64,000 bases of DNA from Lytechinus pictus (taxonomy: Eukaryota; Echinodermata; Echinoidea; Temnopleuroida; Toxopneustidae). The notes beneath the pieces were generated by a model. It was not told the origin of the DNA. It made no database searches and saw only the letters and a list, made by a program, of their open reading frames with translations. The stretch spans positions 36,657,401 through 36,721,400 of the forward strand of contig NC_087249.1 in the NCBI RefSeq assembly GCF_037042905.1. The letters run 5' to 3'. This document shows, piece by piece, positions 1 through 10,429 of this stretch. Position 1 is the stretch's first letter. The number at the start of each line of letters is the position of its first letter. The position numbers and the translations under genes are program-made.

Positions 1-195
1 TGTCTTTAAAAGGTACCATAACACAATTTTTTTCACATATAAAAATAGGATTTGAATAATTACAAGTTTTCCCAATTAATAATGCAAACCTTCTTGCTTG
101 GGTTGACAAAAAGTCTTCTTTTCTTACTTATAAAGGAAAATTCAAAGGTAAAAGAAGTTTAAATGAAAAAACAAAATTATTCAAGTAAATAAATT
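1..195. repeat. Direct repeat flanking DIRS copy A, copy 1
   Basis: This AT-rich stretch recurs almost base for base at 1808-2002. The two copies enclose the DIRS fragment at 196-1744. It may extend left of the window. It ends in ATT immediately before the element, so it is the filled-site version of the target. No coding potential is seen. Confidence 0.9.
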
Positions 196-1744
196 ATGAA
201 AATACTTACCATGATTTTCTTATTTACGAGATAACTGGATATACTCATTTGATTTGCTAGTTCATTACAATTAACTTGCATGCCGAATAAAAGTACACAA
301 TTTTTCCTGCGCGCGCGCAGCATCTCCCTACACACGCACTATCCCAAGATCATCACGCAAAAAGGCGTCCATTCCCTCTTTTACTTTCGCCTCCCGCCGT
401 GATCAGACGTTAGCTAAGTACACTCCCACTTTACTTCTTAAAAGTGTCCGTTGTTTACATATTTATCTATGTATTTACAGCCTATTTCAATCCTTTGCCT
501 TTCGGCTTTAGATTGATTTCATTTATATCCTAGTGCATGGAGCTTTCGTGTTATTATTCACGTTTTTCTTTAAATAAACTTGTGAGTTCCGAACCGTCAG
601 TTTTGTTTTCTCACAGACGGGTTGCTTCCGCTTCCCTTTCCCTATAGTTCCGCGCACTCCTCCTGCGTGCTGCAGGCATTGATACGACGCTCACTTTTCT
701 TTATAATCCTTTTTAATTCTTTTTTATTCTTGACTTGAACCTTTGCCTCGTCTTGAATTGAATTGATTTTAATTCCTCCCCACAGCTTAGGCTATGGGAC
801 AGGTACATGTAGGAGCGTCGTCCTTGTTTGTTCTCAAACTTGTTTTCAACTTGTTCCTTTGTGAGTCGGTTGATTGTCTCAATCAATCTTTTGTTCTTGT
901 TTGATTAATTGATTGATTGATTAATTAATGAATTAATTAATTGTTTAATTAACCAATTGGTTAATTGTTTAATTATTAATTAATTTTAATAATTATTTTT
1001 GTATTGACAATTTTTTTTTTAGACTTATTGTCTTAAAAAAAATTTTCTCTTAAAATTTTTGGGAAGCCTCCCTGTTATCTATTGGCGTCCTTTAAAAAAG
1101 TTTTCGCTAATGAGTTTTCGGCTTTCCAGTTTAAGGGAAGTAAGTTTTTACTTCTTCCTTTCAGATCAGCTCCTTTACTTATTTTTTTTTACCCTTGTCA
1201 AAAAAAAAACAAAAAAAAACCTTGTGTTTTTTTTTTTTTCTTAGCTGATCCTGCTCTTCGTCCTTGGACTTAGACGTTTCTGTTTTTAATTAATTAACGT
1301 CATGTATACGTGTAATTGATTTAAAAAAAAAAAAAAAAACTTGTTTTTTTTTTCTTTCAGCTTCTTAACTTTGTTTGATCTCATGTTTAAGAAGTCGGTC
1401 CTGTTCTTTCCAAAGTTATTAATTTTATTATTGATATTTCTGAAAAGGATCTTGCTTTGTCACCTTTCTTGTCCACCCACCCCTCCGCCCCCTCTCTGTT
1501 TTCGACCCTCCTTTTGTTCTTTCAGGCTAAGAACTTACCAGGTAGATGAGCTCTTTTGACTCATCTCCTGATGACTCCAAACCTGCCGCTGGGAGAGAAC
1601 CAGACATGGTATTTTGTTCCCGTGATCAGCGGCGGTGAGTATGAGGGCAAGAGAGTGAGACCCTTTGCGATGGGCTCTACAAAGGGTGGAACCGTGGAGT
1701 TGCGTCCACGTGCCTTGGAAAAAGGAGGGTGGAACCGTGGAGTT
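196..1744 (+). mobile_element. DIRS-like element, truncated copy A
   Basis: This is a 1.55 kb piece matching the 5' part of DIRS copy E (52444-53822) and the reverse complement of the right ends of copies B and C. It holds an inverted terminal repeat, an AT-rich stretch near 890-1010, T-rich tracts, the exon-like segment near 1530-1635 and the first GGTGGAACCGTGGA/CACGTG repeats. It stops abruptly inside those repeats. Its outermost ~40 bp (ATGAAAATACTTACC...) are of the type found at the opposite end in B, C and E, so the terminus looks swapped. No functional ORF remains. Confidence 0.85.
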
Positions 1745-1807
1745 TGTCCTGTCAAGCATATAATTAAACTTGGTCAAGGATTTAATAATCCCTTGAAAAT
1801 GGATTCA

Positions 1808-2002
1808 TGTCTTTAAAAGGTACCATAACACAATTTTTTTCACATATAAAAATAGGATTTGAATAATTACAAGTTTTCCCAATTAATAATGCAAATCTTC
1901 TTGCTTGGGTTGACAAAAAGTCTTCTTTTCTTACTTATAAAGGAAAATTCAAAGGTTAAAGAAGTTTAAATGAAAAAACAAAATTATTCAAGTAAATAAA
2001 TT
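1808..2002. repeat. Direct repeat flanking DIRS copy A, copy 2 (empty site)
   Basis: Near-identical copy of 1-195. Here the sequence continues past ATT into ordinary flank (TGTAAATAAAC) rather than into the DIRS end, so this copy preserves the unoccupied target site. The 63 bp before it (1745-1807) are single-copy in the window. Confidence 0.88.
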
Positions 2003-2008
2003 TGTAAA

Positions 2009-3056
2009 TAAACAAGTGGAACGCCTCTGGCAGTCTCGCCTGCATTACGCAATTTAATATAGCAGCAGTGCTAACTTTGAAAACTACTATAAAATAATCA
2101 TTAACAAAAACATCATTCATATAATGACATACATGTAATACCACGTACATTGACCATAAATGACATTTGAACAGAGACTTAAGACTGTCAACTACACCCA
2201 TGTCCACATTTCATTCACTCTATCCATAAACTTAAAGTTTATGATGGCACTTCAACAATTACCCCAACATGGCCTAAGTTTATTGACCTTAACTGACCTT
2301 TGACTTGGTTTTGTGACCGGAAACTCACAGGGGATGTTCAGTGATGCTTGATTACTCTTATGTCCAAGTTTTATGAACTAGATCCATAAACTTTCAGAGT
2401 TAGGATGGTAATTTAACATATACCCCCAACACGGCCAAAGTTCATTGACCTTAAATGACCATTGACCATGGTCATCATGTCATGTGACCTGAAACTCGCA
2501 CAGGATATTCAGTGGTACTTGATTGACCTAATGTCTAAGTTTCATGAACTAAATCCATAAATTTTCAAAGTTCTGATAGTAATTCAACAAATACCCCCAA
2601 CTTGACCAAAGTTCATTGACCCTAAATGACCTTTGACCTTGGTCACATGACCTGAAACTCGAGCAGGATGTTCACTAATACTTGATTAACCTTATGCCCA
2701 AGTTTCATGAACTAGGTCCATATACTTTCTAAGTTATGTCATTTCAAAAACTTAACCTTCGGTTAAGATTTTGAAAATAATTTTCCCAACATGGTCTAAG
2801 TTCATTGACCCTAAATGACCTTTGACCTTGGTCATGTGACCTGAAACTCAGGCAGGATGTTCAGTAATACTTGATTAACCTTATGTCCAAGTTTCATGAA
2901 CTAGGTCCATATACTTTCTAAGTTATGATGTCATTTCAAAAACTTAACCTTAGGTTAAGATTTGATGTTGACGCCGCCTCCGCCGCCGCCGCCGCCGCCG
3001 CCGTCGGAAAAGCGGCGCCTATAGTCTCGCTCTGCTATGCAGGCGAGACAAAAATT
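2009..3056 (+). mobile_element. Non-autonomous tandem-core element, family 1, copy 1
   Basis: The left arm begins near AAGTGGAACGCCTCTGGCAG and contains GTCTCGCCTGCAT. The core is about five diverged ~130-170 bp units, each with 'TTCATTGACC...AAATGACCTTTGACC..GTCATGTGACCTGAAACTC'-like content. The right end has a GCC run, then GTCTCGC...GGCGAGAC able to form a hairpin. Perfect TGACCTTTGACCT occurs at 2627-2639 and 2816-2828. A second copy is at 31.6-32.5 kb. No coding region is present; the short GCC-encoded poly-Ala ORF is an artefact. The class is uncertain: mollusc pearl or Helitron-related elements have similar architecture. Confidence 0.8.
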
Positions 3057-3489
3057 GGACAGCATAATTCAAAAATTATGGCACAGATAATGAAAAGGTT
3101 GAGGAAGTTTGCTGATTAGCAAGAAGTCTGATCATCATATTACCAATATTCTGCCATTCTGGCGCAAGCCTCTTTTTGAACCCCCGACAAAAACGTCATG
3201 TGTTCGCTCAAGCATGAACAAAATTTATTTTTAAAATTGCATTTCAAAGATAAGATTTCAGAGGATCTATCAACATCAAAATATAGATATCATAATTTGA
3301 AACAAATTTTTTATAGACAAACCTTCAAAACTGTCTTGTTTTTTTTATACGCACTGTATATAAGGCTCTCTGATTGATCTGATACCACATGATTGTAAAC
3401 TCCTGAAAAAGACGGAGGACCGTTGAAAATTCGAGTGAACAATAAAAACTTTATTGGCAATCAAAGTATTATCTTCAGCATTAATTTGT

Positions 3490-3521
<32 letters not shown>

Positions 3522-3720
3522 TATATATATGTATACATAAATATATATATATATATATATAAAAATGAAGGTCCTGCGTCGGTTGTGGTAGTATAAAGCA
3601 AAATACAAGGTGAATAAAACAACCGTAGAGAGAAAAATTAGATCAAATTTTCGCCCATAGGGATTCATCAGGAAATCAAATATATATACATATATATATA
3701 CATATATTATATTTATATAT
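3490..3720. repeat. TA-rich microsatellites around a short unique segment
   Basis: (TA)n runs lie near 3490-3560 and 3680-3720 around a ~110-bp unique stretch. The rest of 3057-3741 shows no gene or recognisable element. Confidence 0.85.
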
Positions 3721-3741
3721 AAAAAAGAAATTCTATTTTAC

Positions 3742-4069
3742 CTGAGAGGATACATATTTGATATAATCCTCACAGCTGACAGTACTCTTCCACCATTGAA
3801 GCCAAGATGCGTATGCTCTGGTATTCCTATCATCCATGATCATGGGTCTACCAAACCCTCCACCTCCTATTCCTCCTCCACCAGCTCCAAAATTATAACT
3901 AACCCCTGTGCCATTGCCGCCACCACTAGTCCCTAATCCACCAGTGTTGTCGAGACCGTAGCCAAGGGTGTCTCCGAAGAAGCTCTTCCCACCTTGCAGG
4001 AAGCTGTTCTTGTTGACTTGAGCTGGCTGGGCAGGGTTCTGTCTGGCAAATGTGGCATTGAAGATGGGG
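3742..4069 (-). CDS. Host gene exon, Gly-rich linker and WLQWW segment
   Basis: On the minus strand a good acceptor (TTCTTCTTGTTGCAG) precedes 328 nt, followed by the donor GTAAAA. One nucleotide completes the codon from exon 4634-4797, then 109 codons stay open; both other frames contain stops. The protein starts PIFNATFARQNPAQ, runs through a Gly/Asn/Ser-rich linker (about residues 47-75) and ends in a Trp/Tyr-rich segment containing ASWLQWWKSTVSCEDY. The Gly-rich linker between more ordered parts suggests a flexible hinge. I cannot name the family. The compositional contrast with the AT-rich flanks and the intact splice sites support a real exon. It is the most downstream exon found; the 3' end lies left of the window or was missed. 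Confidence 0.78.
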
Positions 4070-4284
4070 CTGCAACAAGAAGAAAATTAAAGGTATCCTA
4101 GGTCCTCCTGCTGGGGTTTTATATGAAGTTTGGGCACAAAATTGTGACATTTCAGCATAACTCAATACTAAACATTTATTTATAGGCTTTACAATTGTAT
4201 TAGGACCATACATTTCACTGGAAATCTTGGGCCATTTAGGGTCATTTAGCTCAATGTTTCATGAAGTTAGTTAGCATACTTAGC

Positions 4285-5110
4285 ATATACATGTTTATTA
4301 TTGATATAGTGCCTTTTCCTTCCAGTTACAAAGCGCTGGACACACACTACTCTATGTTTGGGCCACTAAAACAATAATTCAACACCTCAGAATGATCAGC
4401 TTAGTACATGCAATCCATTGTTATCTTAGCATAATAGAAGAGAGTGAATGGCTTTCTCAAACTGGTCAACAGAGGAGGCTGTCTTCCCTGCAGATGTAGG
4501 CCATACTTCAATAAACTTGTTATCAGTGAAAAATGCAAGAATTATATGACAAACCTACTTCTGGCCAATCAAATAGCACAATTTCATAAGCTTGACTTGA
4601 TATTGATAACAAGTAATAGGTGCTTATATTTACCTTTTACACCATTCTTCTCTTTCAATCCCCCAGGGAGATTCTTCTTTATGAACAAGATCTGGATTGA
4701 GGATACGCTCTCCTTTGCCTCTATTAAGGGTTGTAGATGCAAGAAGGGGTGCTTTGTGAAGGGCATACTCGCTAGCTGCTGTCTCAATAAAATCATCCTT
4801 TAGCAGATTCAATAAGAGTCACAAAAAAATAGTGTTACAAACATTTTTTTTTTTAGATTGTTCTTTGGGCCTGATGTTGCTATCATAAAATGATGAAAAG
4901 TGGCCCATGACTGCCACGGAATAAACCATGTACGGTAATTAAACTAAAAGTGCAAGGTTTTACATCAAGCTAATTAAATATGTATTAGCACTATTTTTTA
5001 ATCTGTCCATGTTGGGAGCTAAAGGGAATGTGTTGGCGGGAAGTGAATTCCACAGCCGAGCCGTCCTTGGTTTATATGAAGACTGATGAAGAGAAGTGTT
5101 TGATTTTGGG
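4285..5110. repeat. Dispersed repeat fragments around the 4634-4797 exon
   Basis: Pieces near 4295-4350 (TATAGTGCC...AAAGCGCT) and 5005-5095 (AATTCCACAGCCGAGC) resemble the common invertebrate repeat with GCGC blocks also seen at 27250-27450. They look like split fragments of one old element. The remaining intron sequence (4070-4280, 4800-5000) shows nothing else. Confidence 0.4.
4634..4797 (-). CDS. Host gene exon (DDFIETAASEY)
   Basis: This 164-nt exon follows an acceptor ending TGCTAAAG with a T-rich stretch upstream, and ends at donor GTAAAT. Read in phase 0 it encodes DDFIETAASEYALHKAPLLA and continues to EREEWCK, ending with two bases of the next codon, which fit the first base of exon 3742-4069. 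The product is charged and polar with no signal or membrane segment. A second frame is also open here but does not join to the next exon without a stop. The family is not recognised. Confidence 0.7.
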
Positions 5111-5197
5111 ACAGTGGCTCTGTCAATGCATCGGTACACTTATACCTGTCAATTGGAATACCTGTCATTATAAAATGCTGCTGAAAATAATGTTTTT

Positions 5198-5958
5198 GAT
5201 GATGATGATGGTGATGATGATGATGATGAAGATGATAATGCTGATGATTATGATGATGACCATGATGATATGGTGATGACTGTGATGATGACGGAGATGA
5301 TGATAAAGAAGGTGATGCTGTTTGATGAAAATTATGATAATGCTGATTATAATAATGATGATGATGAGGAGGAGGATTATGATAATGAATACATGTACAA
5401 TGGTGATGATGACAATGACATTGATGATAACGGTGATGATGACTGTGACGATATGTTCATAAGGCCACAGTAATGAGAGTGATAAGATGATAATTGCCAG
5501 GATTTTTTCTCTTTGGACTATGGTGTCTTCTTACAAGTCAGAATAAGAGGTAAGGTGTTGAGGCTTAGTGGATAAGTGATGATGATGATGATGGTGATGA
5601 TGATGAAGATGATGATAATGCTGATGATTATGATGACCATGATGATATGGTGATGATTGTGATGATGACGGAGATGATGATAAAGAAGGTGATACTGTTT
5701 GATGAAAATTATGATAATGCTGATTATAATAATGATGATGAGGAGGAGGAGGATTATGATAATGAATACATGTACAATGGTGATGATGACAATGACATTG
5801 ATGATAACGATGATGATGATGATGACTATGACGATATGTTCATAAGGCCACAGTAATGAGAGTGATAAGATGATAATTGCCAGGATTTTTTCTCTTTGGA
5901 CTAGAGTGTCTTCTTACAAGTCAGAATAAGAGGTAAGGTGTTGAGGCTTAGTGGATAA
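5198..5958. repeat. GAT-rich block, ~380 bp, tandemly duplicated
   Basis: A (GAT)n-rich block near 5198-5575 is repeated at 5578-5958 with the same interruptions (TTTGATGAAAATTATG, TACATGTACAATGG, CATAAGGCCACAG) and the same non-GAT tail. Asp/Asn-rich ORFs run through both copies but follow simple sequence. The first copy ends inside the first bases of the SINE that follows the second copy, so the duplication took in the SINE start. Confidence 0.85.
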
Positions 5959-6215
5959 GTCTCCAGAATTTGAACCACAAGGACCAGGGTTCAAATCCCA
6001 CTGCAGCACTCACGTCCTTTGGCAAGGCATTTATCTACATTTGCCATTCTCCACCCAGGTGCAGTAAATGGGTACCCAGTAGGTAGGAATTCCTTGAATG
6101 CTCAAGCATCCAATCAGATTAGCCGTGCTAAAGCCGAAGTAATACATGTTGTATGCAGTGCTTGGAAACATTTGTATTAAGCACTATATACATTGTAAAT
6201 GTTGCATAATATTAA
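5940..6215 (+). mobile_element. tRNA-derived SINE
   Basis: Polymerase III type 2 promoter elements are visible: an A-box-like TTAGTGGATAAGTC and a B-box-like GGTTCAAATCC ~40 bp later. A SINE body follows (CCTTTGGCAAGGCATTTATC, CCACCCAGGTG, AAATGGGTACC), ending in an AT-rich tail. This matches the general form of marine-invertebrate tRNA SINEs. The start is placed at the GAGGCTTAGTGG tRNA-like end. Confidence 0.75.
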
Positions 6216-6569
6216 TACAGAATTCCAATAGATATATATTGGGAAATTGAAAATTAAAGGAAAATTCTATGGCATGGAATTTCATGTACCTAGCAACTTT
6301 AAATTCTTTATCTTGATCCACATCTCAAGAGAGGGCGTTTTCAAAAGAATTACGATCTTCTATGTACATTTCACTGTATACAAACAAAAATAAGTGGGTT
6401 TGACTAAAATGTAATTGGAAGGGATATTTATAATTGATCATTTTGTTATTGAAAATCACTGACAAGCAGCACGAGAGAGAGGTAGAGAGAGAGAGAGAGA
6501 GGGGGGAGGGGACGAGAGGGAGAGAGTGTGTGCGCACGCTCTGGAGGTTGGAGGTCCGATGTCCTTTAC

Positions 6570-6642
6570 CTGAATGTGGGGTGTCTTTAAAACCTGATTC
6601 ATCAACAACAGCACGAACCTCTATTTCTCTCCTATACAAAAA
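6570..6642 (-). CDS. Host gene exon (REIEVRAVVDESGF)
   Basis: A 73-nt exon: acceptor TTTTTCAGCTTGTAG, donor GTAAAG. It encodes FLYRREIEVRAVVDESGF then KDTPHS, leaving one base for the next codon. It starts in phase 0, which matches the phase-0 end of exon 26727-26843. If these are neighbours, the intron between them is ~20 kb and made almost wholly of transposons. The exon is short, so the call rests on splice-site quality and phase. Confidence 0.6.
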
Positions 6643-7110
6643 CTACAAGCTGAAAAATCTGAATGATTCCACTGTCATAATGGTCAGGAACACCCATATT
6701 CAATAAATATTCTGAGAACGAATAACAATTTTATATGAGTGAGATGGCTGCATGCGTATATATATTCACAGCACATCCATCCAAGATCTTTAAAACCATA
6801 TGGACACCAAGGAACATCATCATGAATTGTCAAAATATTGCATTATTGAAGTTGTAATACAAGCAATAGATTGAAGACATGGGGAGATCAGTGCAAGAAA
6901 GATGGCTGAAAATGGCTTGGCTCTGAAAGAATTGAAAAAAACACCAGAAAGTAATGTTTTTTGCATAATGGCATGGAATAAGTAGTTTGCAAACCGGTAG
7001 CAAACCTTGCCATAAAATCAATACAACTTAAGTCTGGTGAGAAATGAGGCATATGATGAAGATCTCATGTTCACTTCATCAGAATTGAAACAATAACAAT
7101 TTCATAATAC
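6643..7110. other. Intron sequence, nothing recognised
   Basis: AT-rich sequence with no clear element. A possible exon near 6840-6917 has a decent acceptor but no convincing donor. Confidence 0.5.
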
Positions 7111-7118
7111 ATATTACC

Positions 7119-10100
7119 CAACCTCGTAGCCAGGATTTCATTTTGGAGGGGGCGGTAAATGCACGCAAAGCGTGCCAACTCTTACAGAGCGCGCAAAGCG
7201 CGCTCCCTAGGGGGTGGTGCAGGGAGGGGGAGTTTCCCCATCCCGCGCGAAGCTTTCGGTGTTTTATGAATTAAAATGAAAAGGAGCCGTCTCTCTTGTC
7301 TCTAGTACCTATATCAACTCCAATTCAGTTGACTATATTGTGATTTTGAATCTTTTTTTAAAAGTGATTGCGAACGCACAAAAAGGGATAAAATGGAGAA
7401 AATTAAAATAATTACCTGCGTGAAGCGCGCAAGCTAAAGCGTAACTTTATCAAGTTTTTTCTAAAGAAAAGGGTCTCGAGATATGGGTATCCTCTAAGTT
7501 ACATTGAATGCTTCCCCTGGAAAGATCATTTGATTACAAACAATTTAGCGACAGTGCATATCTTTAACTTGCAATTCAGAGGTGAAGGGTATATGTCGGG
7601 AGGAAGATATTCCTCCCCGCGCAGAGCAAACAAACTCTGAAATTACAAAGGGCGGATGTTTCATAAAATGCAGAATCTCTAATACCCCATCGGCTCTAAT
7701 TCAATTGATTTTCTTAGATTATTGAACTTCATTGCAAGGAAAATAGTGCCCAAAATTTGAAACTTCTGTGATTTATTGAAATTATATAAAAAAGGATGAT
7801 GTATAATTTCTTTGACTTATCCTGAAGCGCTTCATTTTGAATGATAAAGAAACTTAAGTGTCATTCAAAATTTCAAACTGAGGGCGCAAAACAGGACAGG
7901 AGATGAGTGTGCAGGGAAATGACATGAAGTTTAATAGAATTTGATTATAAAAAAATTGTACTTTTTTATTTAATACGACACAAATCTTAAACCTTCCTCT
8001 TTTTAAATTAGGAATCTGTTTGCCACCAAATTATGATTGTTTAGTAATGAGCTGAAAGCGGGAGAAGTTGCCTATATGGAGGTGACGGCAGAAATTGATA
8101 TAAAGATTTTACCCGCCCGGAGTCGACCAGACCAGATCAATTAAAAAAAAAAGATAACTTCATATACTTCGGCCTAACCTTACTCTAATTCCATGCCCTA
8201 ATGTAGGCCTGACTTGAAACGGATATTTCAATATTCGGATACCCGACACTGAAAACCGGACGGCGGACGGGTATCCGAAATTTTATCCTGAAATATAAAA
8301 AATAATATCCATTTGCACTTATTTGAGTTATATTTAAGATTTTCAGTTATATTTGAGTTTTGAACCTATCCGATGACGGCAAGAGTCAGCGTGCGCTAAT
8401 TAAAATATTTCTGAAAACCAAGAAATTACGAGAAACTGAATATTTTGGGTTGAATCTGTTTGGCAATCGGATTTGACTAATGTGAGTTAGCGTGAGGCTA
8501 CTCAGGCTACGGCTACAAATGTAGATCGTATGACTGTGTAAGCTATTAGTAAATGACTATTATTTGAGTTATACAAGTCGGGCCTAGTTACGATCCCATT
8601 TAATGGTTGCGAGAGTATGTGTGTTTATTTTTTAGTTCCGATCGAATGAAATGAAATGCAATGAATTTGACCGAGGCGAGTGTAAGTGCGAGTCTACTAT
8701 TACTAAAAGTCTAAAACCAGACGGGCCTACATCATTCAGCTCACGCACGTGCTGTCCTGTCTGGACGTGTCTGGAGTGAATCGTCCGATATATATTTGGT
8801 CACATTACACTCGCTCCACCTTCAAATGGGATCGTACTTGGAATATTTTCATTTTCATGTCAGGTTTCTCCCCATTCCCCAAATTATAGCCAAGCTTCTC
8901 ATTTCTCAACTTCTGAAACATAATCACACTTCTAACAAAGATTCAAGACAAGATTTAATCACAGTAACAGTAACTAATCACTTACATTCATCACCAGTAA
9001 GTTTTACTGCAAAACACGTTGATTCACAATCGACCACATACTTGGCGGGCGCACATCATAAACCTTTCTGGCACGATACCGCCTTTTAAGTATTGTTGTT
9101 TACGTGATGATGGATATCAAAATTTATAGTGGATATGCCATTTAAACTGAAATAAAGGAAAATGTGTTTTGTAATTTATATATTAAATATTAATTCATGA
9201 AAGAGATTTTCAATTGACAATTATCATCATTAGCTATCATCTTCACCAATCTTGATAATCATTTAAAATCATTTTCACTAGCCATCACTCATCATCATTG
9301 TCATTCATTTCAGTTTCACTCATTATCAATCATCACAAAGTCCGCCATTATCATAATCACCAGTAAATCAGTATCATAGTGATTGACAGTACACATTAAA
9401 ACATAGTTTAAAAAATAATCATCTTCATTGGTAACCAAAGTTGCTGTGAGAAAAAGTAGAATTCATTTTGCATTTGATGAGTAAATTACAAGAAACAACA
9501 TGACACACCCGAGTAACCCGATCAACATTTATTTGACTCTTAAATGGTTTCAAATTATCTTCATTCTTCACTCGCATTGAAAGTCGAGGTAAGAAAATAT
9601 ACGATGAGTTACGTATTTGAAATAATCAAAACATAAGACGGGAAAGAAAAATGATCTTAAGCGACACCATAGTAAAATCGCCATCGTTGTCAGAACGGAA
9701 CTTTACTCCATTCACGGACGGTCATGCTCCACAACTGATTATAAGGTCATGTTTCAAAACTGATATAAAAACGATGGTTTTCGGCGGGAATATATTACCG
9801 AAGAAGATTAATTGATATTGGTGATTATATTGGCGACTAAAACTTATAAATTCTGTTGGTGAGTCTTACTAAATTTAATGAGTTTTTGTGACAGGAAAGT
9901 GGTGAATCAGTGTCCACGGATACCCGAACCCGAAAAATGAAAACCGTTATCCGTCCACGCGGGCGGAAACCGTTCGGATATCCGTTTGGTGGCAGCACTA
10001 CCCCAATGTATACATTCGAACTTTAACTGGCAAGAAACACATATAGCTGAGGTGGAAAAACAGGGTTAGAGAAAGGGTGAGGGAAACCAAGGAGAACTGC

Positions 10101-10352
10101 AATATTGCCATTTAACCGCGCGCAGCCCGGAAGCAAAATTCATTATCTAAATTTAGAGCAAGAGTGAAGGAGTTTCTCTTTTGAGAAAAAAAAAAAAAGA
10201 ATAAAAAGAAAAACCCACAAAGCTACCTTTCTTCCCTTTCCTCCCTTCGCTTTTCCTTTTCTCCTCTCTTTTTCCCTTCTATTTTTCTTTTTGGGGACGT
10301 TTTGAGGGGGGCGACCGCCCCCACTGCCCCCCCCCCCCTGGCTACGCGCCTG
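7119..10352. mobile_element. hAT-like DNA element, 3.2 kb, non-autonomous
   Basis: The ends are inverted: left CAACCTCGTAGCCAGG, right the complement of CAGGCGCGTAGCCAGG. An 8-bp target duplication ATATTACC lies on both sides (7111-7118 and 10353-10360), as expected for hAT. G-rich and C-rich runs lie just inside the ends. No transposase ORF is seen. A second element (8206-10000) sits inside it. The internal ORF at 8796-9089 shows no recognisable domain. Confidence 0.75.
8206..10000. mobile_element. Nested TIR element inside the hAT-like element
   Basis: Both ends carry inverted AAACGGATAT blocks followed by GGATACCCG/GGATATCCG repeats. The flanks CCCTAATGTA and CCCCAATGTA form a 9-10 bp target duplication with one mismatch. 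That length would suit a Mutator-like element, but the family is not established. No transposase is seen. Confidence 0.55.
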
Positions 10353-10429
10353 ATATTACCAGGCCTTTAGCTAAAGCAGAAGCAGGCTTAACAAAGAAGT
10401 CACGTTCTTATGGTGCTGACTCAAAATGC

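Noticed and set aside
2925..3119. ORF with a poly-Ala run
   Set aside because: Comes from a GCC run inside the family-1 element end; absent from the second copy.
5028..5856. Met/Asp-rich ORFs in the GAT repeat
   Set aside because: Translation of a trinucleotide repeat; no splice or start context and no conserved domain.
6240..6385. Possible exon after TTTGTATACAG (minus strand)
   Set aside because: All three frames contain stops before the GTACAT donor; only a 26-nt sub-segment (6298-6323) would fit and it has a weak donor.
8796..9089. 97-codon ORF inside the nested element
   Set aside because: No recognisable domain, no codon pattern, and it lies in non-autonomous element sequence.
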